Assembly: GCF_000725625.1 (NCBI RefSeq)
Contig: NZ_JOHS01000003.1
Location: 62,001-126,000 of the forward strand
Source of the DNA: Streptomyces sp. NRRL F-6676
GTDB taxonomy: Bacteria; Actinomycetota; Actinomycetes; Streptomycetales; Streptomycetaceae
Reading direction: 5' to 3'
DNA length: 64,000 bases
The translations under genes and the position numbers were made by a program. Below, piece after piece: positions 33,720-41,775 of the stretch; within the stretch, counting starts at the first letter, position 1, and every line of letters starts with the position of its first letter. Below the pieces are notes generated by a model that was given only the letters and a program-made list of their open reading frames with translations, was not told the DNA's origin and did not search any database.

Positions 33720-34477
33720 GGGGCGTGCTGGTCACCGGTGGCTCGCGCGGCATCGGCCGTGCGGTGGCGAGGGCCTTCGCGGCCGGTGGCGACCGGGTCG
33801 CGGTGCAGTACGCCGGCCGCCGCGCGGACGCCGAGCGCACCCTGCGGGAGCTGCCCGGCACCGGGCACGCCCTGCTCCGGGCCGACCTGGGCGAGCCCGG
33901 CGCGGCCGAGCGGCTGGCGGCCGAGGCGGTGGCCGCGCTCGGCACGGTGGACGTACTGGTGAACAACGCGGCCGTGGCGCCCACCGCCGAGACCCGGCAT
34001 CCGGTCGCGGAGACCCCGCTGGCGCACTGGCAGCAGGTCTGGCGGCGGATGGTCGACGTCAACCTGCTGGGCGCGGCCGACCTGAGCTGGGCCGTGGCCC
34101 GTCATCTCGTCGACCGCGGCGCGAACGGCGCGATCGTGAACGTCGGCTCCCGGGGCGCCTTCCGCGGCGAGCCGGACTTCCCCGCCTACGGGGCGACCAA
34201 GGCGGCACTGCACGCCCTCGGCCAGTCGCTGGCCGTGGCACTGGCGCCGCACGGCATCACCGTCACCTCCGTCGCGCCCGGGTTCGTCGCCACCGAACGG
34301 CAGACGGCGAAACTGTCCGGGCCGGAGGGCGAACGGCTGCGCGCGGAGAGCCCGTTCGGGCGGGTCGGGACGCCGGAGGAGATCGCCGCCACGGTGCACT
34401 TCCTCGCCTCCCCGGCCGCGGTCTGGGCCTCGGGAACCGTCGTCGACCTCAACGGCGCCTCCCACCTGCGTACCTGA
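33716..34477 (+). CDS. Short-chain dehydrogenase/reductase
   Basis: 253-residue Rossmann-fold oxidoreductase, close to FabG-type 3-oxoacyl reductases. Cofactor motif TGGSRGIGRA (about residues 7-16), NNAA motif, catalytic Ser in VGSRGAF, and YGATKAAL with Tyr and Lys of the catalytic tetrad; PGFVATE follows the active site. Substrate unknown. The ATG at 33716 overlaps the mini-ORF stop; longer in-frame starts (from 33611) lack family similarity. Confidence 0.87.
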   Translation: MRGVLVTGGSRGIGRAVARAFAAGGDRVAVQYAGRRADAERTLRELPGTGHALLRADLGEPGAAERLAAEAVAALGTVDVLVNNAAVAPTAETRHPVAETPLAHWQQVWRRMVDVNLLGAADLSWAVARHLVDRGANGAIVNVGSRGAFRGEPDFPAYGATKAALHALGQSLAVALAPHGITVTSVAPGFVATERQTAKLSGPEGERLRAESPFGRVGTPEEIAATVHFLASPAAVWASGTVVDLNGASHLRT

Positions 34478-34511
34478 CGCCGCCCTCCGCCACCGGGGGC
34501 GGGCCGCCCGG

Positions 34512-34925
34512 TCAGGCGTCCTGGCGCTCCTGCCTCGCCACCGCCTCGGCCGTGACCGGCGTGAAGAGGTTGACCAGGCTGCCGTCCGGGTCGCGGAGGA
34601 GGACGGAGCGGTTGCCCCAGGGCATCGTCGTCGGCGGCTGGACGAACTCGTGGCCGAGGGCGGCCAGCCGCTCGTGCTCCGCGTCGACGTCGGAGACGCG
34701 GAACTCGATGATCACCGAGCGGTTGGCGGCCGGGGCCGCGAGGTCCGTGCCGCCGCCGAAGAGCGCCAGGGTGCGGTCGCTCGCGAGGGCCAGCGTGCCC
34801 GACGGGGTCGCCAGCTCGGCGAAGTCGGGGGTCCACCAGGTCGCCGGGACGCCGGTGACCTCCTCGTAGAAGGTGACGAGGCGGGTGACGTCGTCGCTGA
34901 TGACGCGGAGGGAGACGAGGTTCAT
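34512..34925 (-). CDS. VOC family protein
   Basis: 137 residues with a glyoxalase/bleomycin-resistance fold: LRVISDDVTRLVTFYEEVTGVP in the first module and VIIEFRVSDVDAEHERLAALGHEF plus LLRDPDGSLVNLFTPV in the second. The final LRDPDG-N-F motif matches enzymes that use the C-terminal acidic ligand. It is divergent from the WYL regulator at 35028, which likely controls it through the palindrome between them. Confidence 0.83.
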   Translation of the reverse strand: MNLVSLRVISDDVTRLVTFYEEVTGVPATWWTPDFAELATPSGTLALASDRTLALFGGGTDLAAPAANRSVIIEFRVSDVDAEHERLAALGHEFVQPPTTMPWGNRSVLLRDPDGSLVNLFTPVTAEAVARQERQDA

Positions 34926-34983
34926 GAGAGGTCCAGTCGTACGTAAGGGTGTGCCGGTCGGGGACGCGTGCCACGCTAGAACG

Positions 34984-35010
34984 GATACCGGACAGGTTCC
35001 GCCCGGTATC
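34984..35010. promoter_or_regulatory. Inverted repeat between VOC and WYL-regulator genes
   Basis: GATACCGG and CCGGTATC are perfect 8-bp arms around 11 bp, centred between the divergent starts. A self-regulating operator for the WYL protein is the simplest reading. Confidence 0.65.
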
Positions 35011-35027
35011 GGAGGCAGAATTCTCCG

Positions 35028-36023
35028 GTGACCACCTCCACCACCCGCGTCCTCGCCCTGCTGGAGATCCTCCAGAGCGGCGGCACCCGTACCGTCGCCG
35101 ACCTCGCCGACCGCCTCGGCGTCGACGAGCGCACCGTCCGCCGGTACGCCGGTCACCTGCTGGAGCTGGGGGTGCCCGTCGAGTCGGTGCGCGGGCGCTA
35201 CGGGGGCTACCGGCTCGCGCCCGGCTACCGGATGCCGCCACTGATGCTCACGGACGAGGAGGCGCTCGCCGTACTGCTCGGGCTGCTGGTGGCGCGGCGG
35301 GCCGGGCCGGTCAGCGCGTCGGGCGCGGCGAGCGAGAGCGCGGCGGCCAAGCTGCGCCGGGTCCTGCCGAAGGCGCTGGGGCGGCGGCTGGAGGCGCTGC
35401 TGGAGACGGCGGACTTCACCGCACGCCCCCGCCCCGCCGGGGCCCACGAGGCGGAACTCCTCCTCGCCCTCGCCGAGGCCGCGCGCGACCGGCGCCCCGT
35501 GGCGCTCGCGTACACCGACCGCACGGGCCGCCGCAGCGACCGCACGGTGTGGCCGTACGGTCTGGTCGCGCACGGCGGCCGCTGGTACCTGACCGCCGCC
35601 GACCCGGCCGCCGGGGAGGCGGAGGTGCGCACCTTCCGCCTGGACCGCGTCGACGGCGTGACCGCGCTCGGCGGTTCCTTCGAGACCCCGGCGGACTTCG
35701 ACCCGGTGGCGGCGGTCCTGGACGGCCTGGCCCGGACGCCGTGGGCCCACGAGGTGCGCGTGCGCGTGCGGGCCGACGAGCACCACATCCGCCGCCACCT
35801 CCCGGCGACCGTCGCCACGCTCTCCCCGCTCCCGTCCGACGACGGCACGGACTGGACCGACGTACGGCTCCGGGCGGAGCGGCTGGACTGGATCCCCGCC
35901 GTACTCGCCGCCCTGGACCGCCCGTTCGTCGTCGAACGCCCCGCGGAACTGCGCGCCCTCGTACGGTCGCTGGCGCGCCGTCTGGACGAGTACGCCGCCG
36001 AGCCCGCGCCGGACGGTCCCTGA
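35028..36023 (+). CDS. HTH and WYL-domain transcriptional regulator
   Basis: 331 residues. The N-terminal DeoR/HTH_11 domain reads TVADLADRLGVDERTVRRYAGHL (about 23-45) with a RGRYGGYRLAPGYRMPPLMLT wing, the standard start of actinobacterial WYL regulators. The WYL domain (about 140-210) includes YTDRTGRRSDRTVWPYGLV and GRWYLTA, where YGL-type residues bind ligands, followed by a WCX-like C-terminal extension. Probably represses or activates the divergent VOC gene. GTG start; no other plausible start gives the complete HTH. Confidence 0.9.
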   Translation: MTTSTTRVLALLEILQSGGTRTVADLADRLGVDERTVRRYAGHLLELGVPVESVRGRYGGYRLAPGYRMPPLMLTDEEALAVLLGLLVARRAGPVSASGAASESAAAKLRRVLPKALGRRLEALLETADFTARPRPAGAHEAELLLALAEAARDRRPVALAYTDRTGRRSDRTVWPYGLVAHGGRWYLTAADPAAGEAEVRTFRLDRVDGVTALGGSFETPADFDPVAAVLDGLARTPWAHEVRVRVRADEHHIRRHLPATVATLSPLPSDDGTDWTDVRLRAERLDWIPAVLAALDRPFVVERPAELRALVRSLARRLDEYAAEPAPDGP

Positions 36024-36076
36024 CCCGGGCCCCGAAATCGCTGGAGCCCCGCCCCGGCCCCGCCTACGCTGCCCCG

Positions 36077-36430
36077 ATGAGCACCCGCACCTTCCGCGTC
36101 ACCGTCCGCGGCGTCTTCGACGGCCTCAGCGACGCCCAGCGCGCCGAACTGCTGTCCCACGCCGCCGAGCACGACGTGCTGCGCGCGTCCTTCACCCGCG
36201 AGGGACACCTCAGCTACGACATCGCCGCCCGGCCCGCCTTCACCTTCCGCTTCCTGGACGAGGGGGAGGCCGAGGAGGACATCCTGGAGGCGACGGAACG
36301 CGCCGAGACCGCGGCGGCGGCATGGCTCACCGCACGCGGCTACGGCCACAAGAACCTGCGCTCCACCGCCGAGGACCTCTCCCAGGCCCCGCTGGGCAAA
36401 CGCCGGCGCCGCGCGGCCGCCGGGAAGTGA
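36077..36430 (+). CDS. DUF6204 family protein
   Basis: 117 residues beginning MSTRTFRVTVRGVFDGLSDAQRAELL; the order of strand-helix segments and the close LGKRRRRAAA match the actinobacterial DUF6204 family. The fold looks like an alpha/beta sandwich without membrane segments, and no function is known. A TACGCT box six bases before the ATG and the lack of a Shine-Dalgarno sequence suggest a leaderless mRNA. Confidence 0.7.
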   Translation: MSTRTFRVTVRGVFDGLSDAQRAELLSHAAEHDVLRASFTREGHLSYDIAARPAFTFRFLDEGEAEEDILEATERAETAAAAWLTARGYGHKNLRSTAEDLSQAPLGKRRRRAAAGK

Positions 36431-36462
36431 GCGGGACGCCGGTCCGCCTCGCGGCGTCTCCG

Positions 36463-36948
36463 TCACGCACCGAGGCTCCGGCGCCGACGCCGCTCACGCC
36501 GTCGCTCGGTCCTGCGCGCCCGGGCGCGCTCCCGCCGCTCCTCGCGCAGACGGCGCTCGCGCTCCCGGTGCCTCGCCTCGCGCGCCTGCTCGGTGTGGAA
36601 CCGGGCGGCCCACGGGACCAGGGCACCGACCGAGAGGAGGACGAGGGCCACGATCCAGTGGCCGACGGAGGTGCCCATGCTCAACGCGGCCGCCGCCCCG
36701 GCGACCGCTCCGGCGGGGTGACCCAGAGCCGGTCGCCAGTCCCTGCGGTAGATCCCGGTCTTGTACAGGAGGACAAGCGGCACCGGCGCGATCATGACGG
36801 CGGCGAAGTACTTCCCACCGCCGTCCGGTACACCGCATCCCCCCTTGGGCGTCGCCTCGCACCCCGTGCTCACGGATCCCGCCAGCCCCCACCCGAACCA
36901 GAGCACCATCCCCGCCGCCACGGCGGCCCCCACCCACTTGGCCCACAT
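36463..36948 (-). CDS. Membrane protein with Arg-rich tail
   Basis: 161 residues: hydrophobic segments at about 4-24, 47-65 and 80-125 (probably four helices), two Cys in the first outer loop (TGCEATPKGGCG), and a 45-residue, extremely Arg/Glu-rich cytoplasmic tail. Not recognised as a named family. The ATG at 36948 lies six bases after TATGAT (minus strand, 36960-36955), a near-consensus -10, so the mRNA is probably leaderless. The longer in-frame ORF to 37062 is not needed. Confidence 0.6.
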   Translation of the reverse strand: MWAKWVGAAVAAGMVLWFGWGLAGSVSTGCEATPKGGCGVPDGGGKYFAAVMIAPVPLVLLYKTGIYRRDWRPALGHPAGAVAGAAAALSMGTSVGHWIVALVLLSVGALVPWAARFHTEQAREARHRERERRLREERRERARARRTERRRERRRRRSLGA

Positions 36949-36954
36949 GCGCGG

Positions 36955-36960
36955 ATCATA
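36955..36960 (-). promoter_or_regulatory. -10 box TATGAT, leaderless
   Basis: Minus-strand TATGAT six nt before the ATG at 36948; no convincing -35 element. Confidence 0.5.
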
Positions 36961-37085
36961 GGAGCGGTGGGCCGCCGGCCGCAGCTTCGCCGTCGGCAGC
37001 CGGGACGCGCCGCGCACGAGGGCCCGGGCAGCAAGGCCGGCAAGACCGGCATGGCCGGTCACCTGCTCTCAAGTAGCCTTCCGAC

Positions 37086-37937
37086 GTGTCCATACCTCCG
37101 CCGCCGAACCCCTACGCGTCCGAACCGCCGCCCCCGCAGGGGCCCTACGGCGGACAGCAGGGGTCGCCACCGGGGCCGCCGCCGGGGCCGTACGGTCCGT
37201 ATCCTCCGCGGCCGGCCCCGCATCAGGCGCCCTACGGGCCGGGGCCCTACGCCCCCTCGTACCCCCCGCCGCCGTACGGCTGGGCCGGGCCGCCGCCGAA
37301 GAAGCGGCGGGTCGGGCTCGTGCTCGGCATCGTGGGCGGGGCCCTCGGCGCGGTCGTCGCGCTCGTGGTCGTGCTCGTGCTCATCGGGCGGGCGGCCGTG
37401 GGCGGGTTCCCGGAGGCCGAGTACCGGCTCACCCTGCCGAAGACCCTGGCCGACGGCCGGTACGCGCTCGCCCAGGACCTCTCCGACACCCAGGGCCGGC
37501 AGATCGAGGACGAGGCCGACGGCGCCTGGGACGCCAAGGACCTGCGGGCCGTCGTCGGCCAGTACAACGTCGGCGGCGACAACACCAAGGGCCTGCTGCT
37601 GTTCAGCGGCATGTACGGGCGGTTCAAGAACACCCACCAGATGCGCGACCACATGCTGCACGGCGCCACACAGGCCGACGGCGTGACCCTGCTCAGGGGG
37701 CCGAAGGACTTCCCGAAGGACGGCGGGCCCACCATCGGGTGCGAGGTGCTCAGGCAGGAGAAGAGGGGGGCCGCCATCGTCTACCCCGTGTGCGCGTGGG
37801 GCGACGGCAACACGGGGGCCGCCATCGGCGTCACGGACGAGAACTCCATGACACAGGACGCCTCCGACATCGACCTCGCGTCCTACGCCGAGTTCACCCG
37901 TCAGGTGCGCGCCGACGCGGTCGAGCCGATCGGCTGA
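37086..37937 (+). CDS. Proline-rich single-pass membrane protein
   Basis: 283 residues. A Pro/Tyr/Gly-rich cytoplasmic segment (1-70) precedes KKRR and one transmembrane helix (about 75-100). The outer domain (~180 residues) holds strands such as YRLTLPKTLADGRYALAQDL and two Cys (IGCEVLRQ, VYPVCAWGDG) likely forming a disulfide. Pro-rich N-termini of this kind are frequent in Streptomyces envelope proteins; the function is unknown. GTG start, apparently leaderless (TAGCCT 7 nt upstream). Confidence 0.65.
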   Translation: MSIPPPPNPYASEPPPPQGPYGGQQGSPPGPPPGPYGPYPPRPAPHQAPYGPGPYAPSYPPPPYGWAGPPPKKRRVGLVLGIVGGALGAVVALVVVLVLIGRAAVGGFPEAEYRLTLPKTLADGRYALAQDLSDTQGRQIEDEADGAWDAKDLRAVVGQYNVGGDNTKGLLLFSGMYGRFKNTHQMRDHMLHGATQADGVTLLRGPKDFPKDGGPTIGCEVLRQEKRGAAIVYPVCAWGDGNTGAAIGVTDENSMTQDASDIDLASYAEFTRQVRADAVEPIG

Positions 37938-37964
37938 CCGCCCCCGTCGGGACGACGGGGGCGG
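37938..37964. terminator. Bidirectional terminator
   Basis: Perfect 12-bp stem CCGCCCCCGTCG / CGACGGGGGCGG with a 3-nt loop, directly after the stop of the plus gene and 16 bp after the end of the minus-strand chitinase. Confidence 0.85.
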
Positions 37965-37979
37965 CCGGCCCGGGCGCCC

Positions 37980-39704
37980 CTACGGCAGCCCGTGCACGTG
38001 CGGGCCCACCGCGTTGATCCACGCGTTGCCCGCCGTCGCGTCCCAGTTCGTCGACCACGTCATCGCGCCCCGCAGGGCCGGATACGTCTTCGACGGCTTG
38101 AACGAGCCGCAGTTCGTGCCCTTCGCCAGGCAGTCCAGGGCGTTGTTCACCACCGACGGGGCCACGTAGCCGCTGCCCGCCGCGCGGGTCGACGCGGGGA
38201 CGCCGAGGCCGACCTGGTTGGGGGAGAGGCCGTTCTCCAGCTGGATGCAGGCCAGGGCGGTGAGGAAGTCCACCGAGCCCTGCGCGTACACCTTGCCGTC
38301 GCAGCCCAGCATCGTGCCGCTGTTGTAGAACTGGGTGTTGACGACCGTCAGGATGTCCTTGATGTTCAGCGCCGTCTGGAAGTAACCGGCCGACGTGGAC
38401 TGCATGTCGATCGTCTGCGGCGCCATCGTGATGACCAGCGACGACCCCGCCTGTTGCGACAGCGACCGCAGCGCCTGCGTCATGTACGTGGCGTTGATGC
38501 CGTTCTCCAGGTCGATGTCGACGCCGTCGAAGCCGTACGTCCGCATGAGCGAGTACACCGAGTCGGCGAAGTTCGTCGCCGACGTCGCGTCGCTCACCGA
38601 GACCGTGCCGTTCTGGCCGCCGACGGAGATGACGACCTTCTTGCCGGCCGCCTTCTTGGCCGCGATGTCGGCCTTGAACTGGTCGGTGGTGTAGCCGTTC
38701 AGGCCCGCCGAGTCCAGCGTGAAGGAGACCGCGCCCGGCGTGGTCGTCGCGTCCGCGAAGGCGACCGCGATGATGTCGTACTGCGCGGGCACGTCGGACA
38801 GCCTCTGCACCTGTGCGCCGTTGTTGAAGTTCTGCCAGTAGCCGGTCACCGCGTGCCCCGGCAGGGCACCGCCGCCGCCGTTGTCACCGCCGCCCGTCGC
38901 GGACGTCGTCCCCGTGACCGTCGCGGACTTCGCCGACTCGCCCGCCGCGTTGGTCGCCGTCACCTGGAAGCCGTACGACGTGGAGGCCGCGAGGCCGGTC
39001 ACGGTCGCCGAGGTGCCCGAGGCCGACTGCACCTTCGTGCCGCCCCGGTAGACGTTGTAGCCGGTGGCGCCGGAGACCGGGTTCCAGGCGAGGGAGACAG
39101 ACGAGGACGTCGTGCCCGACACCTTCAGGCCGCCGGGGGCCGAGGGGACCGTCGGGGTGTCCGTGCCGCCGCCCCCGTCCGGGCCGAACACCGACACGTC
39201 GTCCGCGTAGTACGCCTGCTGCCCGTACCAGCCGTGCAGGTACACCGTCACGGAGTGGGTGGCGGAGCCGGTGGTGAAGCGGGTGCTGAGCTGCTTCCAG
39301 GACGAGGAGTCCGGGGTCCAGGTGGAGACGTCGGTCGTGCCGGTGCCGGTCGCGCCGAGGTAGGCGTAGCCGCCCTGCACCCACGCGCTGAGCGTGTAGG
39401 TGGAGTCGGGCTTCACGGCGACCGTCTGGGTGCACTGGGCGTTGTCCTGGCCGGCCGGGGTCGCCTTCAGCGCGGAGGCGCCGCCGTGCACGGGGGAGGA
39501 CACCGTCGTCCCGCTGCCCGCCGAACAGGTCCAGTCGCCCAGTCCCGCCTCGAAGCCGGCGTTCCTGGTGTTGTTGACGTCCGCCGCCGAGGCCTGGCCC
39601 GCGCCCGCCAGGGCGAGGGCGAGCGCGGCGGCGACGGCGCCGGCGAGGCGGCGGACGTGGCGGGCGCGGGGTCTGTTCCCGGGCGGGGCTGAGAGGCGGT
39701 GCAC
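37980..39704 (-). CDS. Secreted GH18 chitinase with CBM and FnIII domains
   Basis: 574 residues: basic signal peptide with Ala/Leu core ending GQASA (about residue 41); a carbohydrate-binding jelly-roll domain (NAGFEAGLGDWTC onward, 42-175); a fibronectin type III domain (PSAPGGLKVSG..., about 185-275); a Gly-rich linker; and a GH18 catalytic barrel (about 285-574). The catalytic motif DGVDIDLE supplies the acid/base Glu, and VVISVGGQNG is the second conserved strand. It hydrolyses chitin outside the cell. GTG at 39704 has GGAGG upstream. Promoter carries the classic chitinase box, implying N-acetylglucosamine/DasR control. Confidence 0.95.
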   Translation of the reverse strand: MHRLSAPPGNRPRARHVRRLAGAVAAALALALAGAGQASAADVNNTRNAGFEAGLGDWTCSAGSGTTVSSPVHGGASALKATPAGQDNAQCTQTVAVKPDSTYTLSAWVQGGYAYLGATGTGTTDVSTWTPDSSSWKQLSTRFTTGSATHSVTVYLHGWYGQQAYYADDVSVFGPDGGGGTDTPTVPSAPGGLKVSGTTSSSVSLAWNPVSGATGYNVYRGGTKVQSASGTSATVTGLAASTSYGFQVTATNAAGESAKSATVTGTTSATGGGDNGGGGALPGHAVTGYWQNFNNGAQVQRLSDVPAQYDIIAVAFADATTTPGAVSFTLDSAGLNGYTTDQFKADIAAKKAAGKKVVISVGGQNGTVSVSDATSATNFADSVYSLMRTYGFDGVDIDLENGINATYMTQALRSLSQQAGSSLVITMAPQTIDMQSTSAGYFQTALNIKDILTVVNTQFYNSGTMLGCDGKVYAQGSVDFLTALACIQLENGLSPNQVGLGVPASTRAAGSGYVAPSVVNNALDCLAKGTNCGSFKPSKTYPALRGAMTWSTNWDATAGNAWINAVGPHVHGLP

Positions 39705-39771
39705 TGGGGCCTCCGGTGTGGGGAGTCGGGGGGAGTCAAGGGGAGAAGACGGTGGCCACCGTTGTGTGTTC

Positions 39772-39800
39772 AACATGGTCCAGACCAATGCGGCTGTCAA
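39772..39800 (-). promoter_or_regulatory. Chitinase promoter with DasR-like (dre) box
   Basis: TTGACA (-35, minus strand 39800-39795) and CATGTT (-10, 39777-39772), 17 bp apart, flank TGGTCTGGACCA (39787-39776). This differs at one position from the DasR core TGGTCTAGACCA and matches the repeat described in Streptomyces chitinase promoters. Confidence 0.8.
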
Positions 39801-39971
39801 GAGCCTGACAACCCGACGGGTCGGCGGCGACGAAGCCTGCCGGTACGTCAACCTCCGTCCGGCAACGCCCAGTTGGCGCCGCAGCCGCCCCTCCCCGCTT
39901 CACTCTGTGTTGATCATGCACCGACCTTCGGTGAGATGATCTTCAAGATTCTGTGTTGAGCGGCGCACGCC

Positions 39972-40976
39972 GTGGATATGGTGCTGATGCAAGAGGACGT
40001 GCGAAAGGACGTCACAGGGGTGATCCGAGGCGGGGGCGACCGTCCCGCCGCGGGGAACGGGGTGGTGTGCAGCGTGCCGACCGCGATAGCCGTCACCAGT
40101 CCCGGTCTGGCGCTTCCGCCGCTCGACCGGGGGACCCCGCCCGCGGTCGTCCAGCCGGGCCCCACCCTCGAACAGTCCGTCGTCGCCCTGCACACGCTCG
40201 TCGAGCAGCACGGCTACGTCATCGCCCTGCACCCCGCCGCCTCCGGCTCCACCACCCCCGACCCGGCCGTCCAGCGGCTGCGCACCGCGCGCTCGATGCT
40301 GGAGACCGACCGGGTCGCCCTGCTCGGCGTCGACCTGCCGCCGCTCGGACTCGCCCTGCTCGCCCAGCAGTTACGGCAGCTGTCGGTGTGCGACTTCAGC
40401 CCCGGCGTGCTCGCCTGCGCCGCCCGGCTGCTCGCCCACTACGTCTACGCCGGCGCCCTGCTCGGCTCCGTCGCCCGGCTCGACCGGCTGCCCGTGACGC
40501 TCACCGCACACGCCAAGTCCTGGGTGCCCGGCGCGCAGTTCGCCGTCCTGGCCGCCCCGCGCCCCCGGCTCGTCCGGGTGGGCCAGGAGGACTTACCCGG
40601 CCCGGAGTTCGGCACCCGGCTGCTCGTGGCCGCCGGTCAGCCGCCCTCCGACTGGGTCACCGCCACGCTCGCCCCCGCCTGGCGCGTACAGGGCGTGGCC
40701 ACCGTGCCGCTGCCCGAGCCGTCGGGGACCTGGTGGGGCACCACCCGGCTCGTCGAGTTCGCCGCGGGCCTGCACGACGTCTCCGTGCTCTACCAGCTCG
40801 TCTCCTCCGTACGCCGTGAGCTGTGCCGCTGGTGCGGCCTCGAACTCATCGGCGACCGCTGCGGTTTCTGCGCGGCCCCGCTCACCGCGCCGCCCCCGCA
40901 GCCACCACCGCCCCAGCTCGCCCCGGCCAGGGCCCACGCCGGCGCCGTACGGGCCCTGCCACCGGGCATGACCTAG
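39972..40976 (+). CDS. Hypothetical protein preceding the Tad locus, C-terminal zinc ribbon
   Basis: 334 residues, soluble, Leu/Ala/Pro-rich. The C-terminus has CRWCGLELIGDRCGFC, a four-Cys zinc ribbon, followed by a Pro-rich tail. No catalytic motif is recognised. It is 75 bp upstream of cpaB in the same direction and probably heads the operon, so a regulatory or assembly role in the pilus system is possible. Two in-frame TTA codons (134 and 208) should make it bldA-dependent. The GTG at 39972 is uncertain; in-frame ATGs follow within six codons. Confidence 0.6.
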   Translation: MDMVLMQEDVRKDVTGVIRGGGDRPAAGNGVVCSVPTAIAVTSPGLALPPLDRGTPPAVVQPGPTLEQSVVALHTLVEQHGYVIALHPAASGSTTPDPAVQRLRTARSMLETDRVALLGVDLPPLGLALLAQQLRQLSVCDFSPGVLACAARLLAHYVYAGALLGSVARLDRLPVTLTAHAKSWVPGAQFAVLAAPRPRLVRVGQEDLPGPEFGTRLLVAAGQPPSDWVTATLAPAWRVQGVATVPLPEPSGTWWGTTRLVEFAAGLHDVSVLYQLVSSVRRELCRWCGLELIGDRCGFCAAPLTAPPPQPPPPQLAPARAHAGAVRALPPGMT

Positions 40977-41051
40977 CCACCGCGGCCCCCGGCCCCAGGC
41001 ACCACCCCGCACGGCTCCGCTGTCCCCGCCCCGATCGAGGTTGCCCGAGTC

Positions 41052-41765
41052 ATGAACTCCCGCCAGCGCCGCGGCGTCATCCTGCTGGTCCTCTCGGCCC
41101 TGTGCGCCCTCGGTGCCTTCGCCGGGGTCCTGTCGGTGATCCGCGACGTGAACTCCAAGGTCGGCCCCGAGGTGACCGCGTACCGGCTCAAGAGCGACAT
41201 CGCCCCCTACAAGGAACTCGACGCCGACCAGTTCCAGCGCGTCTCCATGCCGGAGCGCTGGCTGCCGAGGACCGCCGTCACCGACCTCGCCCGGATCCGC
41301 GGCAAGATAGCCGTCACCCGGCTGGCCAAGGGCTCGCTGTTGCAGAGCGACATGATCGTCGCCCGGCCCGCGCTCGAAGCGGGGCAGCAGGAGATCGCCA
41401 TCATGATCGACGCGGCCACCGGCGTCGCCGGGAAGATCGACCCCGGCTCCCGGGTCAACATCTACGCCACCTTCAAGGCCGAGAACGACAAGGGCAAGGA
41501 CCAGTCCAAGGTCATCGTCGAGAACGCCCGCGTCCTGGACGTCGGGAAGATCACCGCCCTCGACCCCGACCAGAGCAGCGACGAACGGCGGCGCAGCGCG
41601 AGCCAGGCCGTCCCCATCACCTTCGCGCTCGACACCGCCGACGCCCAACGGGTCGCGTACGCCGAGTCGTTCGCGGAACACGTACGGCTCGCCCTGGTCG
41701 CGGGCGGCTCCCGGCAGTCGATCCCGCCCGGCGACCGCACGTACACCCTCGACGAGGACAAGTAG
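41052..41765 (+). CDS. cpaB: Flp pilus assembly protein CpaB/RcpC
   Basis: 237 residues with one N-terminal transmembrane helix (about 8-28) and the SAF/CpaB domain (VTAYRLKSDIAPYKELDADQF then KGSLLQSDMIVARP). RcpC/CpaB proteins act in the cell envelope during Flp pilus assembly; in Gram-positives, which lack the outer-membrane secretin, the role must be in the wall or periplasm-like zone. 10 bp before the CpaE-TadE fusion gene. Confidence 0.87.
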   Translation: MNSRQRRGVILLVLSALCALGAFAGVLSVIRDVNSKVGPEVTAYRLKSDIAPYKELDADQFQRVSMPERWLPRTAVTDLARIRGKIAVTRLAKGSLLQSDMIVARPALEAGQQEIAIMIDAATGVAGKIDPGSRVNIYATFKAENDKGKDQSKVIVENARVLDVGKITALDPDQSSDERRRSASQAVPITFALDTADAQRVAYAESFAEHVRLALVAGGSRQSIPPGDRTYTLDEDK

Positions 41766-41775
41766 GAGGCCGCGC

